A DNA stretch of 64,000 nt from Hyphomicrobium zavarzinii ATCC 27496 (GCF_000383415.1 NZ_KB911259.1:337007-401006); one strand, 5' to 3'. Positions 7,820 to 16,318 are shown, counted from the first letter of the stretch. Notes: generated from the letters alone by a model not told the origin. Numbers and translations: made by a program.

Positions 7820-8341
7820 ATGCTGACTCTTTCCATCCTCCGCCACGCAAAGTCGAGCTGGTCCGATCCCGAGCTTGACGATCACGACCGTCCGCTCGCC
7901 AAGCGCGGCGCGAAAGCAATTCCCGCGCTCGCCAAGTTCATCCGCCATGAAAAGCTGAGACCGACGCTGGCCTTGTGCTCGGATGCCATGCGCACGCGCG
8001 CGACCTTGACGCTGCTGCTCGCCGAGCTAGGCCCGCCCGCGCCGCGCGTGGTTTACGACGAAGCGCTGTACCTTGCCTCGCCCGAGGTCACGCGCACCGT
8101 GCTCGGCCAGTACGCCGAGGACGAGCCGCACGTGCTGCTGGTGGGCCACAACCCCGGCCTTCACGCGCTCGCGCTCGAGCTTGCAGGCGATGGAGACCGC
8201 AAGACGCTCGCCGCCCTCGCGCAAGAGTTCCCCACGGGAGCGCTGGCCGTGCTCACCTTCAAGGCTTCGAGCTGGAAGGACATCACGTCGGCCAGCGGGC
8301 ACCTGGAGCATTTCACGACCCCGCGTCGCCTCGAATCCTGA
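7820..8341 (+). CDS. sixA: SixA-like phosphohistidine phosphatase
   Basis: A 173-residue histidine-phosphatase-superfamily protein. The catalytic RHAKSSW motif is at residues 8-14, and a second conserved histidine lies in VGHNPGL near residue 110. The size and short N-terminus match SixA, which removes phosphate from histidine in phosphorelay HPt domains. It stands alone between the dmm terminator and the convergent sensor kinase gene, so a link to the neighbouring stress phosphorelay is possible but speculative. Confidence 0.85.
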   Translation: MLTLSILRHAKSSWSDPELDDHDRPLAKRGAKAIPALAKFIRHEKLRPTLALCSDAMRTRATLTLLLAELGPPAPRVVYDEALYLASPEVTRTVLGQYAEDEPHVLLVGHNPGLHALALELAGDGDRKTLAALAQEFPTGALAVLTFKASSWKDITSASGHLEHFTTPRRLES

Positions 8342-8350
8342 GCGGTTACG

Positions 8351-9424
8351 TTACTCGGAGACGATCATTTCTTGCGGAAACCTGAGACGGCAGGAGAAAC
8401 CCTCCCCATCGAAGCTGATATTGGGGCTCGCCGCACCGGGTCCCGCCAGCGACGAGATCAGACTGAGACCGAAACCACGGCGTGGCGTCACGGCCGGCAC
8501 TGTCCCGCCCTGCTCGGACCATTCGAATTCGAGATACCGCTCGGCTTCCGTCTCGAACAGGGTCCAGCCCACGTTCACGGTGCCGGACTGACCGGAGAGC
8601 GCGCCGTGCTGCATCGCATTCGTAGCCAGTTCGTGCACGGCAAGTGTGAAGGTTTGCACCACCGAGCCGCGTAGCCGCACCGGCGGCCCGGATGTGGTTA
8701 CGCGATGGATGACCTCGTGCAGCTCCCCGTCCATGATCTCGCCGATACCGGCCCCGCTTCCATCCCCCGCCGTCAGCATTTGATAGGCGCGCGAAATCGC
8801 CCGCAGCCGCCCGATCAAGGCACCACGCGCTTCATCCATCGGACGGCCCTCGCTCAAGGTCCTGAGCGAGATGGACTGCATGATCGCGAGAAGATTCTTG
8901 CCGCGGTGGACGTGCTCGCTCGCGAGCGAGCCTAATCTGTCCGCACGCCGGACTTCCTCCGCAGCCGTTGCCTGAAGCCGATCCAGGTCTGAGCCGAGCG
9001 TGGCAACGGATCCGGACAAGCGCGCCAACTCGCCATGCAGCCGCGCCCGTTCGAGCAAGAGGCTTGCCTTTGCGCGCAGAAGCCGTGGCGGAACAGGCCA
9101 GGGAAGATAGTCGAAAGGTGCAGCAAGACCGTCCGTGATCGCCTCTACACGCTCCGCATCAGCGGAAAGGAACACCACGGGGGTGCCAGCCAAGGCACCG
9201 AGCATATCGCCCATCTGCCGCAGCCTCGAACCGTCCATCCCGTCGAGTTGGACCAGCACAGCCGCGAACTGCTGGCTATCGCCGAGAGCTGCGGCGATGT
9301 CGTCCGACGGTGTCAGGAATTCGATGCGATCGGCGAGCCCCGCCAGAGCCTCCCGGTAGAAGGCATGCCGCGCAACCGCAGGATCGAGGACGAGAAGGCC
9401 AGCAATGGCCGAAGGACGTGTCAT
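8351..9424 (-). CDS. HRXXN/HWE-type sensor histidine kinase with N-terminal pseudo-receiver
   Basis: A 357-residue soluble kinase. Residues 1-120 resemble a response-regulator receiver but lack the phosphoacceptor aspartate and the conserved lysine (YLPWP where KP is expected). A coiled linker leads to the phosphoacceptor region HVHRGKN (His173), the HRXXN signature of HWE/HisKA_2 kinases. The ATPase domain has HELATNAMQHG near residue 270 and GFGLSLI near 320. Kinases of this class often phosphorylate PhyR in the alphaproteobacterial general stress response, and this gene is in the same leftward block as phyR, ecfG and nepR. It has no membrane segment, so any input is cytoplasmic, possibly through the pseudo-receiver. 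Confidence 0.85.
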   Translation of the reverse strand: MTRPSAIAGLLVLDPAVARHAFYREALAGLADRIEFLTPSDDIAAALGDSQQFAAVLVQLDGMDGSRLRQMGDMLGALAGTPVVFLSADAERVEAITDGLAAPFDYLPWPVPPRLLRAKASLLLERARLHGELARLSGSVATLGSDLDRLQATAAEEVRRADRLGSLASEHVHRGKNLLAIMQSISLRTLSEGRPMDEARGALIGRLRAISRAYQMLTAGDGSGAGIGEIMDGELHEVIHRVTTSGPPVRLRGSVVQTFTLAVHELATNAMQHGALSGQSGTVNVGWTLFETEAERYLEFEWSEQGGTVPAVTPRRGFGLSLISSLAGPGAASPNISFDGEGFSCRLRFPQEMIVSE

Positions 9425-9554
9425 CCCAAGACCCGATATTGGTGGTTCGCACGGCGAACTCTGGTCAATCGATAGCGCACCGCGGCAACCAAAGTTCCCA
9501 AGGATTTGGGGTCCGGAACGCGGATCCCGTGGAGAGGCTCACGACGCTCGAGGA

Positions 9555-9914
9555 TCATGCCTGATTTTGAGACGTCACGAGCTCGTTGACGAGCTTGCGC
9601 ACCACGTCGAAGTCGAACGGTTTGGAGACCGTCATGCGCTCTCGAAATGCATCCGGCATGGCATGGGCGCCATGGCCCGTGGCGAACGCGAACGGAATGC
9701 CGCGCTCGCCCAGCGCCTCGGCCACCGCGAAGCAATCGTGATCGCCAAGCGTCACATCGAGGATCGCCGCATCGATCGGCGTGGAAGCCACGAGCTCCAG
9801 CGCCTGACTTTCCGAGTGCGCCGGCCCAACGGTTTCATGCCCGTACTCCGTGAGCAGGTCGCAGAGCATCATGGCAATGAGGGCTTCGTCATCGACAACC
9901 AGAACACGCGCCAT
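9555..9914 (-). CDS. Single-domain response regulator, FATGUY type (SdrG/MrrA-like)
   Basis: A 119-residue stand-alone receiver. The acidic pocket (VDDEALI), phosphoacceptor Asp53 in AAILDVTLGD and lysine in VSKPFDFD are all present. PFAFATGHG (residues 74-82) matches the FATGUY signature of single-domain regulators such as SdrG and MrrA, which act in the phosphorelay that switches on PhyR. It lies between the HRXXN kinase and phyR, all leftward, which supports that role. There is no output domain. Confidence 0.85.
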   Translation of the reverse strand: MARVLVVDDEALIAMMLCDLLTEYGHETVGPAHSESQALELVASTPIDAAILDVTLGDHDCFAVAEALGERGIPFAFATGHGAHAMPDAFRERMTVSKPFDFDVVRKLVNELVTSQNQA

Positions 9915-10217
9915 TCTAGGTCCACCAATTACGGCTCGACGAGCAATGACATAGAAAGCAAGCCGGCAGGCATCCGGTGACTCGCGAAATATAGAACGCG
10001 AACCTCGGCCCGGATCGGCAAGCGCGAGCGTGAATCACGTCTGCTTTCAATTCAATGAAAAAGGCGATCATCCTTTTCGCGTTTATGTGATCGGAAGGAG
10101 CGGCCGGGGAGGCCTCTCGCTTCGCGCATCCGGGAGAATGCGCCTGGAACACCCCAGGCGACCAGAAGACGGCACGATACTCCCGGCGCCGGAGCGCCGG
10201 AAGAGACGCCGTTATGC
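9915..10217 (-). other. Gap between phyR and the single-domain regulator, with two hairpins
   Basis: No gene is visible in these 303 bases. Two GC-rich hairpins lie downstream of phyR: CCGGCGC / GCGCCGG with a four-base loop at 10183-10200, and CGCCTGG / CCAGGCG at 10141-10160. Neither is followed by a T run on the minus strand; they may act together as a terminator or RNA stabiliser. No EcfG-type promoter was found ahead of the regulator at 9914. Confidence 0.4.
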
Positions 10218-11081
10218 TTAAGGCCTTGCGGACCGGCCGCCAGCCGAAGACGCGCCAGCGCCGAGACGCGGCCCTCTCTGGCTGCCAATGCCCGCCGGCG
10301 TCTCGGGAACGTGTGCATTCGTGCCGAAGAACAGCGCTTGGCTGACCAGCGCCCGAACGGTATTGGGCTCGAAAGGCTTGGTGATGAGAAAGGTCGGCTC
10401 CGGGCGCTCGCCCGTCAAAAGGCGCTCCGGGAAAGCCGTAATGAAGATCACGGGCACATTGAACCCGAGCAGGATCTCGTTAACCGCATCGAGACCCGAG
10501 CTGCCATCGGCCAGATGAATATCGGCGAGCACGAGACCTGGCTTTTTCTTCCGGACCTCCGCCAGCGCCTCGCGGTGCGTGCGTGCAATGCCCGACACCC
10601 TGTGGCCGAGACCTTTGACGAGGGCTTCGAGATCCATGGAGATCAGCGGCTCGTCCTCGATGATGAGAACGTCCGTTGCGGTCTGCTCCGCGATCTGCTC
10701 ACCCGCCTCCTCGATCAAACGCGTAACGGCATCGTTCGAACACTCAAGAATTTCGGCGATCTGCTGCGTCGTGAACCCCTCTACGGAAGCGAGAAGAAAA
10801 GCCTGGCGCGGCAGCGGCGTGATAGCTTCCAGGCTGCGATCGGCCTGGGTTTTCGGCACCGCCGGCTCGTGGTTGACGCTGATCGAGTTCCAAACCTTGA
10901 GGAAGCACTTGTAGAGGCCGACGCGTTTCAGGCTGCCCTGCGGAAAGCTGTCTGGATCAGCCACAAGCGTTTCGAGCACGGCCACCACATAGGCATCCCC
11001 GCTCTCCTGGCTGCCGGTCAACGCGCGCGCAAAACGCCTGAGATAAGGCAGCTGAGGCGCAATCGTTTCAGCAAGCGACAT
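10218..11081 (-). CDS. phyR: PhyR, anti-anti-sigma regulator of the general stress response
   Basis: 287 residues: a sigma-factor-like N-terminal domain (about 1-130, with LPRQAFLLASVEGFTTQQIA resembling a sigma region 4) fused to a receiver (IIEDEPLISMD, phosphoacceptor Asp187 in LVLADIHLADG, Thr215, Lys235 in ITKPFEP). On phosphorylation PhyR releases its sigma-like domain, which captures NepR and frees EcfG. The last 35 residues are a loose Gly/Ser/Arg-rich tail not typical of the family. An exact EcfG promoter lies 63-88 bases upstream of the ATG, giving positive feedback. Confidence 0.95.
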   Translation of the reverse strand: MSLAETIAPQLPYLRRFARALTGSQESGDAYVVAVLETLVADPDSFPQGSLKRVGLYKCFLKVWNSISVNHEPAVPKTQADRSLEAITPLPRQAFLLASVEGFTTQQIAEILECSNDAVTRLIEEAGEQIAEQTATDVLIIEDEPLISMDLEALVKGLGHRVSGIARTHREALAEVRKKKPGLVLADIHLADGSSGLDAVNEILLGFNVPVIFITAFPERLLTGERPEPTFLITKPFEPNTVRALVSQALFFGTNAHVPETPAGIGSQRGPRLGAGASSAGGRSARP

Positions 11082-11143
11082 GGTGTTTTCTCCCTACAAA
11101 GCAGACCATCACTGGCATGCGGACGGCCGCGACCCTCGTCATT

Positions 11144-11169
11144 AACGCCGGGCCGGGGGCAAAAGTTCC
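11144..11169 (-). promoter_or_regulatory. EcfG-type promoter of phyR
   Basis: On the minus strand GGAAC (11169-11165) is followed after 17 bases by CGTT (11147-11144). This is an exact match to the EcfG consensus GGAAC-N16/17-CGTT and lies directly upstream of phyR (ATG at 11081). Confidence 0.88.
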
Positions 11170-11215
11170 GAAACCAAATTTAAATGTTCCATATCAAACA
11201 ACTAGGTGTCGGGCC

Positions 11216-11785
11216 TCAACCCCTCGCACTGTCCTTGACCAGCCCCGCGATCTGTGACGGAACGGTCGAGTGCGTGCCGGATTTGAGATCCTCGTCGCCG
11301 AGCAGCTCCACCAGTCTGTTGCGCGCGCGGTTTACGCGGCTCTTGATGGTGCCCACGGCGCAGCCGCAGATTTCCGCGGCCTCCTCGTAGGAAAAGCCTT
11401 CCGCGCCGACCAGCACCAGCGCCTCGCGTTGATCCGACGGAAGCGTCGAAAGCGCCGACCGGAAATCCGCGAGATCGAGATGGCCATACTGCTCGGGCTG
11501 AACGGCGAGCGAGTTCTGGTAATGATCTTCTGGGTCGTCCACCTCGCGGCGTAACTTCCGATGCTGCGAAAAATAGACGTTTCTGAGAATGGTGAACAGC
11601 CACGCCCGGAAGTTGGTGCCAGGCGTAAAGGAGTCCCGGCTGTTCCAGGCCTTGACGAGCGTTTCCTGTACCAAATCGTCCGCGCGCGCGGGATCGTTCG
11701 CGAACGAGCGGGCGAAGGCGCGAAGATGTGAAATCGCGCCGACCAGGGCTTCTTCGAAATCAGGTGCTGCCATTGGGACTTTCAC
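11216..11785 (-). CDS. ecfG: EcfG, general stress response ECF sigma factor
   Basis: Up to 189 residues with sigma2 (DLVQETLVKAWNSRDSF, FRAWLFTILRNVYFS) and sigma4 (LPSDQREALVLVGAEGFSYE, GTIKSRVNRARNRL). This is the short ECF type paired with NepR in alphaproteobacteria. The start is GTG at 11785, overlapping the nepR stop (GTGA), which argues for translational coupling; an ATG at 11773 is an alternative. It should direct RNA polymerase to GGAAC-N16/17-CGTT promoters, several of which are present nearby. Held inactive by NepR and released by phosphorylated PhyR. Confidence 0.93.
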   Translation of the reverse strand: MKVPMAAPDFEEALVGAISHLRAFARSFANDPARADDLVQETLVKAWNSRDSFTPGTNFRAWLFTILRNVYFSQHRKLRREVDDPEDHYQNSLAVQPEQYGHLDLADFRSALSTLPSDQREALVLVGAEGFSYEEAAEICGCAVGTIKSRVNRARNRLVELLGDEDLKSGTHSTVPSQIAGLVKDSARG

Positions 11786-12000
11786 CCGCCTTTGCCGCTG
11801 GTCTCGGACTTCTTGAGTTGATCGAGCAGGTGCAGGAACTTGTCAGGCACCTTCTCGCGCACAACCTCCTCGTAGCTCTCGCGCAACCTCCGCCCGAGCG
11901 CTCCCTGGATAGCCGCGTCGACGCTCGCCGGCGGCTCCGTATCGACGGCGCTCTCGGCTGTCACGCTCTGAGCCGGTTGAACGGATTTAGGTGTCGTCAT
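11782..12000 (-). CDS. nepR: NepR, anti-sigma factor of EcfG
   Basis: 72 residues. The N-terminal third is flexible (Thr/Ser/Pro/Ala-rich). The core, IQGALGRRLRESYEEVVREK followed by VPDKFLHLLDQL, is the NepR family signature: two helices that bind sigma2 and sigma4 of EcfG, or the sigma-like domain of PhyR. The ATG at 12000 fits the family length; an upstream extension has no family match. It is the first gene of a nepR-ecfG operon with overlapping stop and start codons. Confidence 0.93.
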   Translation of the reverse strand: MTTPKSVQPAQSVTAESAVDTEPPASVDAAIQGALGRRLRESYEEVVREKVPDKFLHLLDQLKKSETSGKGG

Positions 12001-12300
12001 CTTGATGAGATCCCTCGGAACCTTTTCACTTTCTCCAACCCAAGTTGCCCCGTCGCAGAACTCAGGACCATGACCGCACGCGCAGGACCGCCTCGGTCGT
12101 CTCCACACCCATGCGCGGCCGCTCCCTTGAGGGCAGCGTTCATTTTTACTGCGTTTATTTCCCCTGTCCCGCCGTGTCTCAATGTTTCCCGCAACTGCAA
12201 GCTGGCGATCCCATTGCCATTAAGCCCAGCGTTCTCAATACATTAAGCCAGATCGAGAGCCTTGAAGCCCGACCAAGACATTCTGCGAACCATCCCGTGG

Positions 12301-12325
12301 AACGCACGAAGGCCCAGCCGGTTCC
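12301..12325 (-). promoter_or_regulatory. EcfG-type promoter toward nepR-ecfG
   Basis: On the minus strand GGAAC (12325-12321), 16 bases, CGTT (12304-12301): an exact EcfG consensus. It lies about 300 bases upstream of the nepR ATG, consistent with autoregulation of nepR-ecfG but with a long leader. Confidence 0.75.
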
Positions 12326-12384
12326 ATCGAAGGTGCGATTAAAATTCCGAAGACCCGCACCCCACGCTGCACGTTGCAATCCCG

Positions 12385-12409
12385 GGAACCGGCCCGCGGT
12401 TCCCGCGTT
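12385..12409 (+). promoter_or_regulatory. EcfG-type promoter toward the diguanylate cyclase gene
   Basis: GGAAC (12385-12389), 16 bases, CGTT (12406-12409), an exact consensus on the plus strand, 284 bases upstream of the ATG at 12693. The next rightward gene is the GGDEF protein. Confidence 0.7.
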
Positions 12410-12692
12410 ATCCCGCAGATATGGCCAGCTCTGATCGAGATCGCGCGATCAATGACGACGCTTCGGGCTTGCACAGCAGACGCCGCCCGCACCCCCTCCC
12501 CGACCCTAGAGCACGGGTGGCGTCATGCTCGTGGTGCCGGCAGGCAGCTTCCCTCCCAATACTGCTGTCGGCACCACACACTTCCCCGACCCTCCGAAGG
12601 GCGAACACCTTCGCTCCGTTCACGGTAATCACCTGTTCACCCTATCCGGTTAGGGTGCGTGGGTCGGTGGTCGATTTCAAAAAGAACAACGA

Positions 12693-13586
12693 ATGCATGT
12701 CGTCATCATCGACCCGAGCCGGGTCGTTCAACAGAAGCTCGCAATCGAGCTTGAAGCTACGGGATGCTATGTCGATTGCTTTTCGGCATCGGATCTCGCG
12801 CTGCAATACATCGAATCCACGCGCTCCGTGGACGTGGTGCTGACCAGCCTCGAACTCGAGCCTATACCCGGCCTGGAGCTGTGCTGGAACCTTCGCACAT
12901 TCGTCGGCGACAAGCGCCCGCTCCACATCATCGTCATGTCGTCGAACACCAGCGAGCGTGCGCTCGCGGAAGCGCTCGACTGCGGCGCCGACGACTTCAC
13001 CGTGAAGCCGGTGCGCCGCGAGGAGCTCATGGCGCGCCTGCGCGCGGCCAACCGCATCATCACCATGCAGCGCCAGCTCGTCGAGCAGGCGCAGACCGAC
13101 TACTTGACGGGCGTACTCAACCGCCGCGCATTTCTGGCGACCATGGAAGAGAAGCGCCGCGAGCTCGATGCCTCGGACAACCTTGCGCTGTGCCTTCTCG
13201 ATATCGACCGCTTCAAGAGCATCAACGACACCTATGGCCATGATGTCGGAGATCTCGTCATCAAGACCGTCGCGCGCATCGCAGGCGAGGAAGCTCCCGT
13301 CGTTGCCCGCCTCGGCGGAGAGGAATTCGCCCTCGCGTTTCCCATTCTGGATGCAGACCAGGCCGCCCATTGGTGCGACGTCATCCGCCAGAACATCGCC
13401 GCCCACGAGTTCGACGGCGGCAGTGCTCCGTTCCACGCGAGTTGCAGTTTCGGCGTCTCGGCCTGGACCGCAAACGAGCCCCTGAGTCTCGCCCTGCAAC
13501 GGGCCGACAAGGCCCTGATGAGCGCCAAGCAGGACGGCCGCAACCGCGTGCAGATTGCTGGAAAACCAGAACTCGTCGCGGCTTAA
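12693..13586 (+). CDS. Diguanylate cyclase with N-terminal pseudo-receiver
   Basis: 297 residues. The receiver-like domain (1-125) has a serine (Ser52, LTSLELEP) where the phosphoacceptor aspartate belongs, although the conserved lysine is kept (TVKP). The GGDEF domain (about 130-290) has DYLTGVLNRR, the metal-binding LLDIDRFKSIND, and an intact GGEEF active site (208-212), so it should make cyclic di-GMP from two GTP. No RxxD inhibitory site precedes GGEEF, so product feedback through that site is unlikely. It is divergent from nepR and preceded by an EcfG-type promoter, suggesting stress-induced cyclic di-GMP synthesis. Confidence 0.88.
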   Translation: MHVVIIDPSRVVQQKLAIELEATGCYVDCFSASDLALQYIESTRSVDVVLTSLELEPIPGLELCWNLRTFVGDKRPLHIIVMSSNTSERALAEALDCGADDFTVKPVRREELMARLRAANRIITMQRQLVEQAQTDYLTGVLNRRAFLATMEEKRRELDASDNLALCLLDIDRFKSINDTYGHDVGDLVIKTVARIAGEEAPVVARLGGEEFALAFPILDADQAAHWCDVIRQNIAAHEFDGGSAPFHASCSFGVSAWTANEPLSLALQRADKALMSAKQDGRNRVQIAGKPELVAA

Positions 13587-13682
13587 TACAAGCAAAATCA
13601 ACAGGTTGAAGAAATACGGGGGTTTTTTCCGTTTTGCTACAACCACCCCCCTCCCGAGAGACCGGTCTTAGCTTATCCTGAA

Positions 13683-13699
13683 TGCGCCAAAATGGCGCA
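13683..13699 (+). promoter_or_regulatory. Palindrome upstream of the ethanolamine-type permease
   Basis: TGCGCCA (13683-13689) and TGGCGCA (13693-13699) form a perfect inverted repeat around AAA, 18 bases before the permease ATG and just ahead of its ribosome site (AGGGGAG). It could be an operator or a short hairpin in the leader. Confidence 0.4.
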
Positions 13700-13716
13700 C
13701 TCAGGGGAGCTAAACA

Positions 13717-15210
13717 ATGCAACAACACTCCACGCAAGGCGTGACCTATGAAAAGGTCGATGACGCCTATTTCAAAGCACGCGGTCTAAAGCGACACGCC
13801 GGCGTTTGGTCATTATGGGCCCTCGGCGTGGGCGCGGTGATCTCCGGCCACTTCTCTGGCTGGAATCTCGGCCTGGCCCAGGGCGGCTGGGGTGGCATGT
13901 TCTTCGCCACCATCATCATCGCCACCATGTACCTGGGCCTCACCTACAGCCTCGCGGAAATGAGCCCGGCGATGCCGCACACCGGCGGCGCTTACTCGTT
14001 TGCGCGCACCGCGTTCGGTCCGTGGGGCGGCTTCCTCACTGGCCTTGCCGAAAACGTCGAATACGTGATCACGCCTTCGGTCATCGTCTTCTTCATCGGC
14101 AGCTATGCAGCCGCGATCCTCGGCGCGCCTGCGGAAGCACAGCCGCTCTTCTGGATCGCCTTCTACATCATCTTCGTCACACTGAATTACGTCGGCGTGG
14201 AGCTGTCGTTCCGCTTCTCGCTGATCATCACCATCCTGGCGCTGCTGTGCCTCATCGTGTTCAATCTGAGCGCGATCGGGCATATCGATTTCAGCCGCTG
14301 GGCCCTCAACATCGGCCCCGATGGCGCCGAGCTGCCGGAGGGCAACGGGCCGTTCCTGCCGTTCGGTGCCTACGGCATTCTCGCGGGCCTGCCGTTCGCC
14401 GTGTGGCTGTTCCTGGCCATCGAGCAGCTTCCGCTCGCAGCCGAGGAATCGGTCGATCCCAAGCGCGACATGCCAAAAGGAATTCTCGCGGGCATGTTCA
14501 CGCTTCTGGTCTCCGCCTTCCTCATCCTGACGCTCAATCCGTCTGTGACAGGAGTGGGATCGCACAAGCTCGGTGCCTCCGGCGAGCCTTTGCTCGACGG
14601 CTTCCGCGCGATCTACGGCACCGAGATCGCAACGCTGCTCGCCATCGTCGCCCTTACCGGCCTGATCGCGAGCTTCCATACGATCATCTACGCCTATGGT
14701 CGCCAGATCTACTCGCTGTCGCGCGCCGGCTATTTCCCGCGCGCCTTCTCCCTGACCCACGGCACGCGTAAGACCCCGCACGTGGCACTCTTCGTGGGTG
14801 CCATCGTCGGTCTCTCCGTGATGATGATCGTGTGGTTTGCCGAAGGGGCCGACAAAGGCGCACAGCTCATCGGCGGTACGCTCCTGAACATGGCCGTGTT
14901 CGGCGCCATGTTCTCCTACGTGATGCAGGGCCTCACCTACATCAAGCTGAAGCGCGATTTCCCGACGCTCGAACGGCCCTACAAGAGCCCGCTCGGCACC
15001 GTCGGCGCGGCGCTCACCGTGATCATCGCGCTCGTCACCATCTACATGCAGCTCCAAGACCCGGTCTATCGGGTCGGCGTTTACTGGGTGGCTGCTTGGT
15101 TCGCCATCGGCATCCTCTACTTCGCGCTGATCGGCCGTCACAAGCTGATCCTCTCGCCCGAAGAAGAGTTCGCCCTCACCAAGGGCGAGAAGGCGTACGA
15201 GACGCACTAA
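13717..15210 (+). CDS. eat: Ethanolamine-type APC permease
   Basis: 497 residues with about twelve membrane segments. The N-terminus (LKRHAGVWSLWALGVGAVIS) and the stretch YSLAEMSPAMPHTGGAYSFA are characteristic of the Eat-type ethanolamine/amino-acid permeases of the APC superfamily. It has its own ribosome site and is followed by a terminator, so it is likely monocistronic. No ethanolamine ammonia-lyase is in the window, so the substrate is tentative. An aminoaldehyde dehydrogenase and an APH-type kinase 2 kb downstream could belong to the same amino-alcohol pathway. Confidence 0.75.
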   Translation: MQQHSTQGVTYEKVDDAYFKARGLKRHAGVWSLWALGVGAVISGHFSGWNLGLAQGGWGGMFFATIIIATMYLGLTYSLAEMSPAMPHTGGAYSFARTAFGPWGGFLTGLAENVEYVITPSVIVFFIGSYAAAILGAPAEAQPLFWIAFYIIFVTLNYVGVELSFRFSLIITILALLCLIVFNLSAIGHIDFSRWALNIGPDGAELPEGNGPFLPFGAYGILAGLPFAVWLFLAIEQLPLAAEESVDPKRDMPKGILAGMFTLLVSAFLILTLNPSVTGVGSHKLGASGEPLLDGFRAIYGTEIATLLAIVALTGLIASFHTIIYAYGRQIYSLSRAGYFPRAFSLTHGTRKTPHVALFVGAIVGLSVMMIVWFAEGADKGAQLIGGTLLNMAVFGAMFSYVMQGLTYIKLKRDFPTLERPYKSPLGTVGAALTVIIALVTIYMQLQDPVYRVGVYWVAAWFAIGILYFALIGRHKLILSPEEEFALTKGEKAYETH

Positions 15211-15237
15211 GCTCGGCGGCAATCCATCGAGAGCGGA

Positions 15238-15265
15238 GGGCCGGGCTGCGATGCCTGGCCCTTTT
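15238..15265 (+). terminator. Terminator after the ethanolamine-type permease
   Basis: GGGCCGGG (15238-15245) pairs with CCTGGCCC (15254-15261), with one G-T wobble, and is followed by TTTT. Confidence 0.7.
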
Positions 15266-15395
15266 GCTTGATCGCGCGGCTCCGTCTCGGTTCGCCCGCG
15301 GGCAAAATAACGACGGACACGCCAATATCGCCGGCAAAACCCGGCCATGACACTTCTACAACGCCATGACGCGAACCCGCGGTGTTTCGCGATGC

Positions 15396-15429
15396 TTGAC
15401 AGAGACGCCGCCGGGGTGGATCGCTATAT
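15396..15429 (+). promoter_or_regulatory. Possible modA promoter with a ModE half-site
   Basis: TTGACA (15396-15401) lies 62 bases before the modA ATG, and TCGCTATAT (15421-15429) resembles one half of the E. coli ModE operator. The second half is poorly conserved and the spacing to any -10 is uncertain. Confidence 0.25.
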
Positions 15430-15463
15430 CCGATAAAATACAGCCGCCAATCAGGATCCACTC

Positions 15464-16264
15464 ATGGCAAAATTCGCACGATTGTTGATGTGCACCCTCA
15501 CGCTCGCCTTTGCGGGGCTCGCGCACGCGCAGGAGGCCCGCCCCTCCGAAAGCGCCGCCACCGGCACGAAGCCAGTCGTCGTCTTTGCGGCAGCGAGCCT
15601 CAAGAACGCGCTCGACACGATCGGCAAGGATTGGGAGAGCAAGACAGGGAACAAAGTGGCGTTGTCGTTTGCTGCGTCGTCAGCACTCGCCAAGCAGCTC
15701 GAATCCGGCGCGCCCGCCGATCTCTTCGTCTCCGCCGACCTCAAGTGGATGGATTGGGTCGCCGAGCGCAAGCTGATCGATCCCGCCTCCCGCAAGACCC
15801 TGCTCGGAAACACCCTGGTGCTGATCGCACCCAAGGAGAGCACCTTCTCCCTCAAGATCGAGAAGGGCTTCAAGCTGGCGGAAGCCCTCGGCGACGGACG
15901 CCTTGCCATGGGCGAGCCCAAATCCGTTCCCGCCGGCATCTACGGTCAGGCAGCCCTCACCTCACTGGGCGTGTGGGAGGCAGTGTCCGCGAAGGTCGCG
16001 GGCGCAGAGAACGTCCGCGTCGCCCTGGCTTACGTGGCACGTGGCGAGGCGCCCCTCGGCATCGTCTACGGCACGGACGCCAAGAGCGACCCGCAGGTGA
16101 AGGTGATCGATACCTTCCCGGCAGACAGCCATCCGCCGATCGTCTATCCGGTGGCCATCGCCGCTTCGTCGACCAGCGCGGAAGCCAGAAAATTCCTCGA
16201 ATTCCTCTCGAGCCCGGACGCCGCGAAGGTGTTCGAAGGCCAAGGCTTCACCGTTCTGAAATGA
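15464..16264 (+). CDS. modA: Molybdate ABC transporter substrate-binding protein
   Basis: 266 residues with a Sec signal peptide ending near AHAQ (about residue 23). Family motifs follow: VVVFAAASLKNALD, FAASSALAKQLESGAPADLF, GEPKSVPAGIYGQAAL and GIVYGTDA. ModA captures molybdate or tungstate in the periplasm. No modB or modC gene is adjacent; the next gene is a convergent ModE-like regulator. It may serve a permease encoded elsewhere. Molybdoenzymes of methylotrophy and nitrate respiration, and mogA at 55 kb, make a molybdate need plausible. Confidence 0.9.
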   Translation: MAKFARLLMCTLTLAFAGLAHAQEARPSESAATGTKPVVVFAAASLKNALDTIGKDWESKTGNKVALSFAASSALAKQLESGAPADLFVSADLKWMDWVAERKLIDPASRKTLLGNTLVLIAPKESTFSLKIEKGFKLAEALGDGRLAMGEPKSVPAGIYGQAALTSLGVWEAVSAKVAGAENVRVALAYVARGEAPLGIVYGTDAKSDPQVKVIDTFPADSHPPIVYPVAIAASSTSAEARKFLEFLSSPDAAKVFEGQGFTVLK

Positions 16265-16318
16265 GCGGAAACGGCAGGCCGGCGGTCGGCGAGAGCAACC
16301 CCGGCTTGCTTCCAACGT

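Larger units (their letters stand above)
12001..12692. other. Large divergent intergenic region between nepR and the diguanylate cyclase gene
   Basis: No protein-coding gene is convincing in these 692 bases. The region holds one EcfG promoter facing each way (12301-12325 leftward, 12385-12409 rightward), both with leaders of nearly 300 bases. Such long leaders could hide a small RNA or a further promoter; none is recognisable. Confidence 0.5.

Noticed and set aside
12001-12200. Short leftward frame upstream of nepR
   Set aside because: It overlaps the nepR leader with no ribosome site and no family match.
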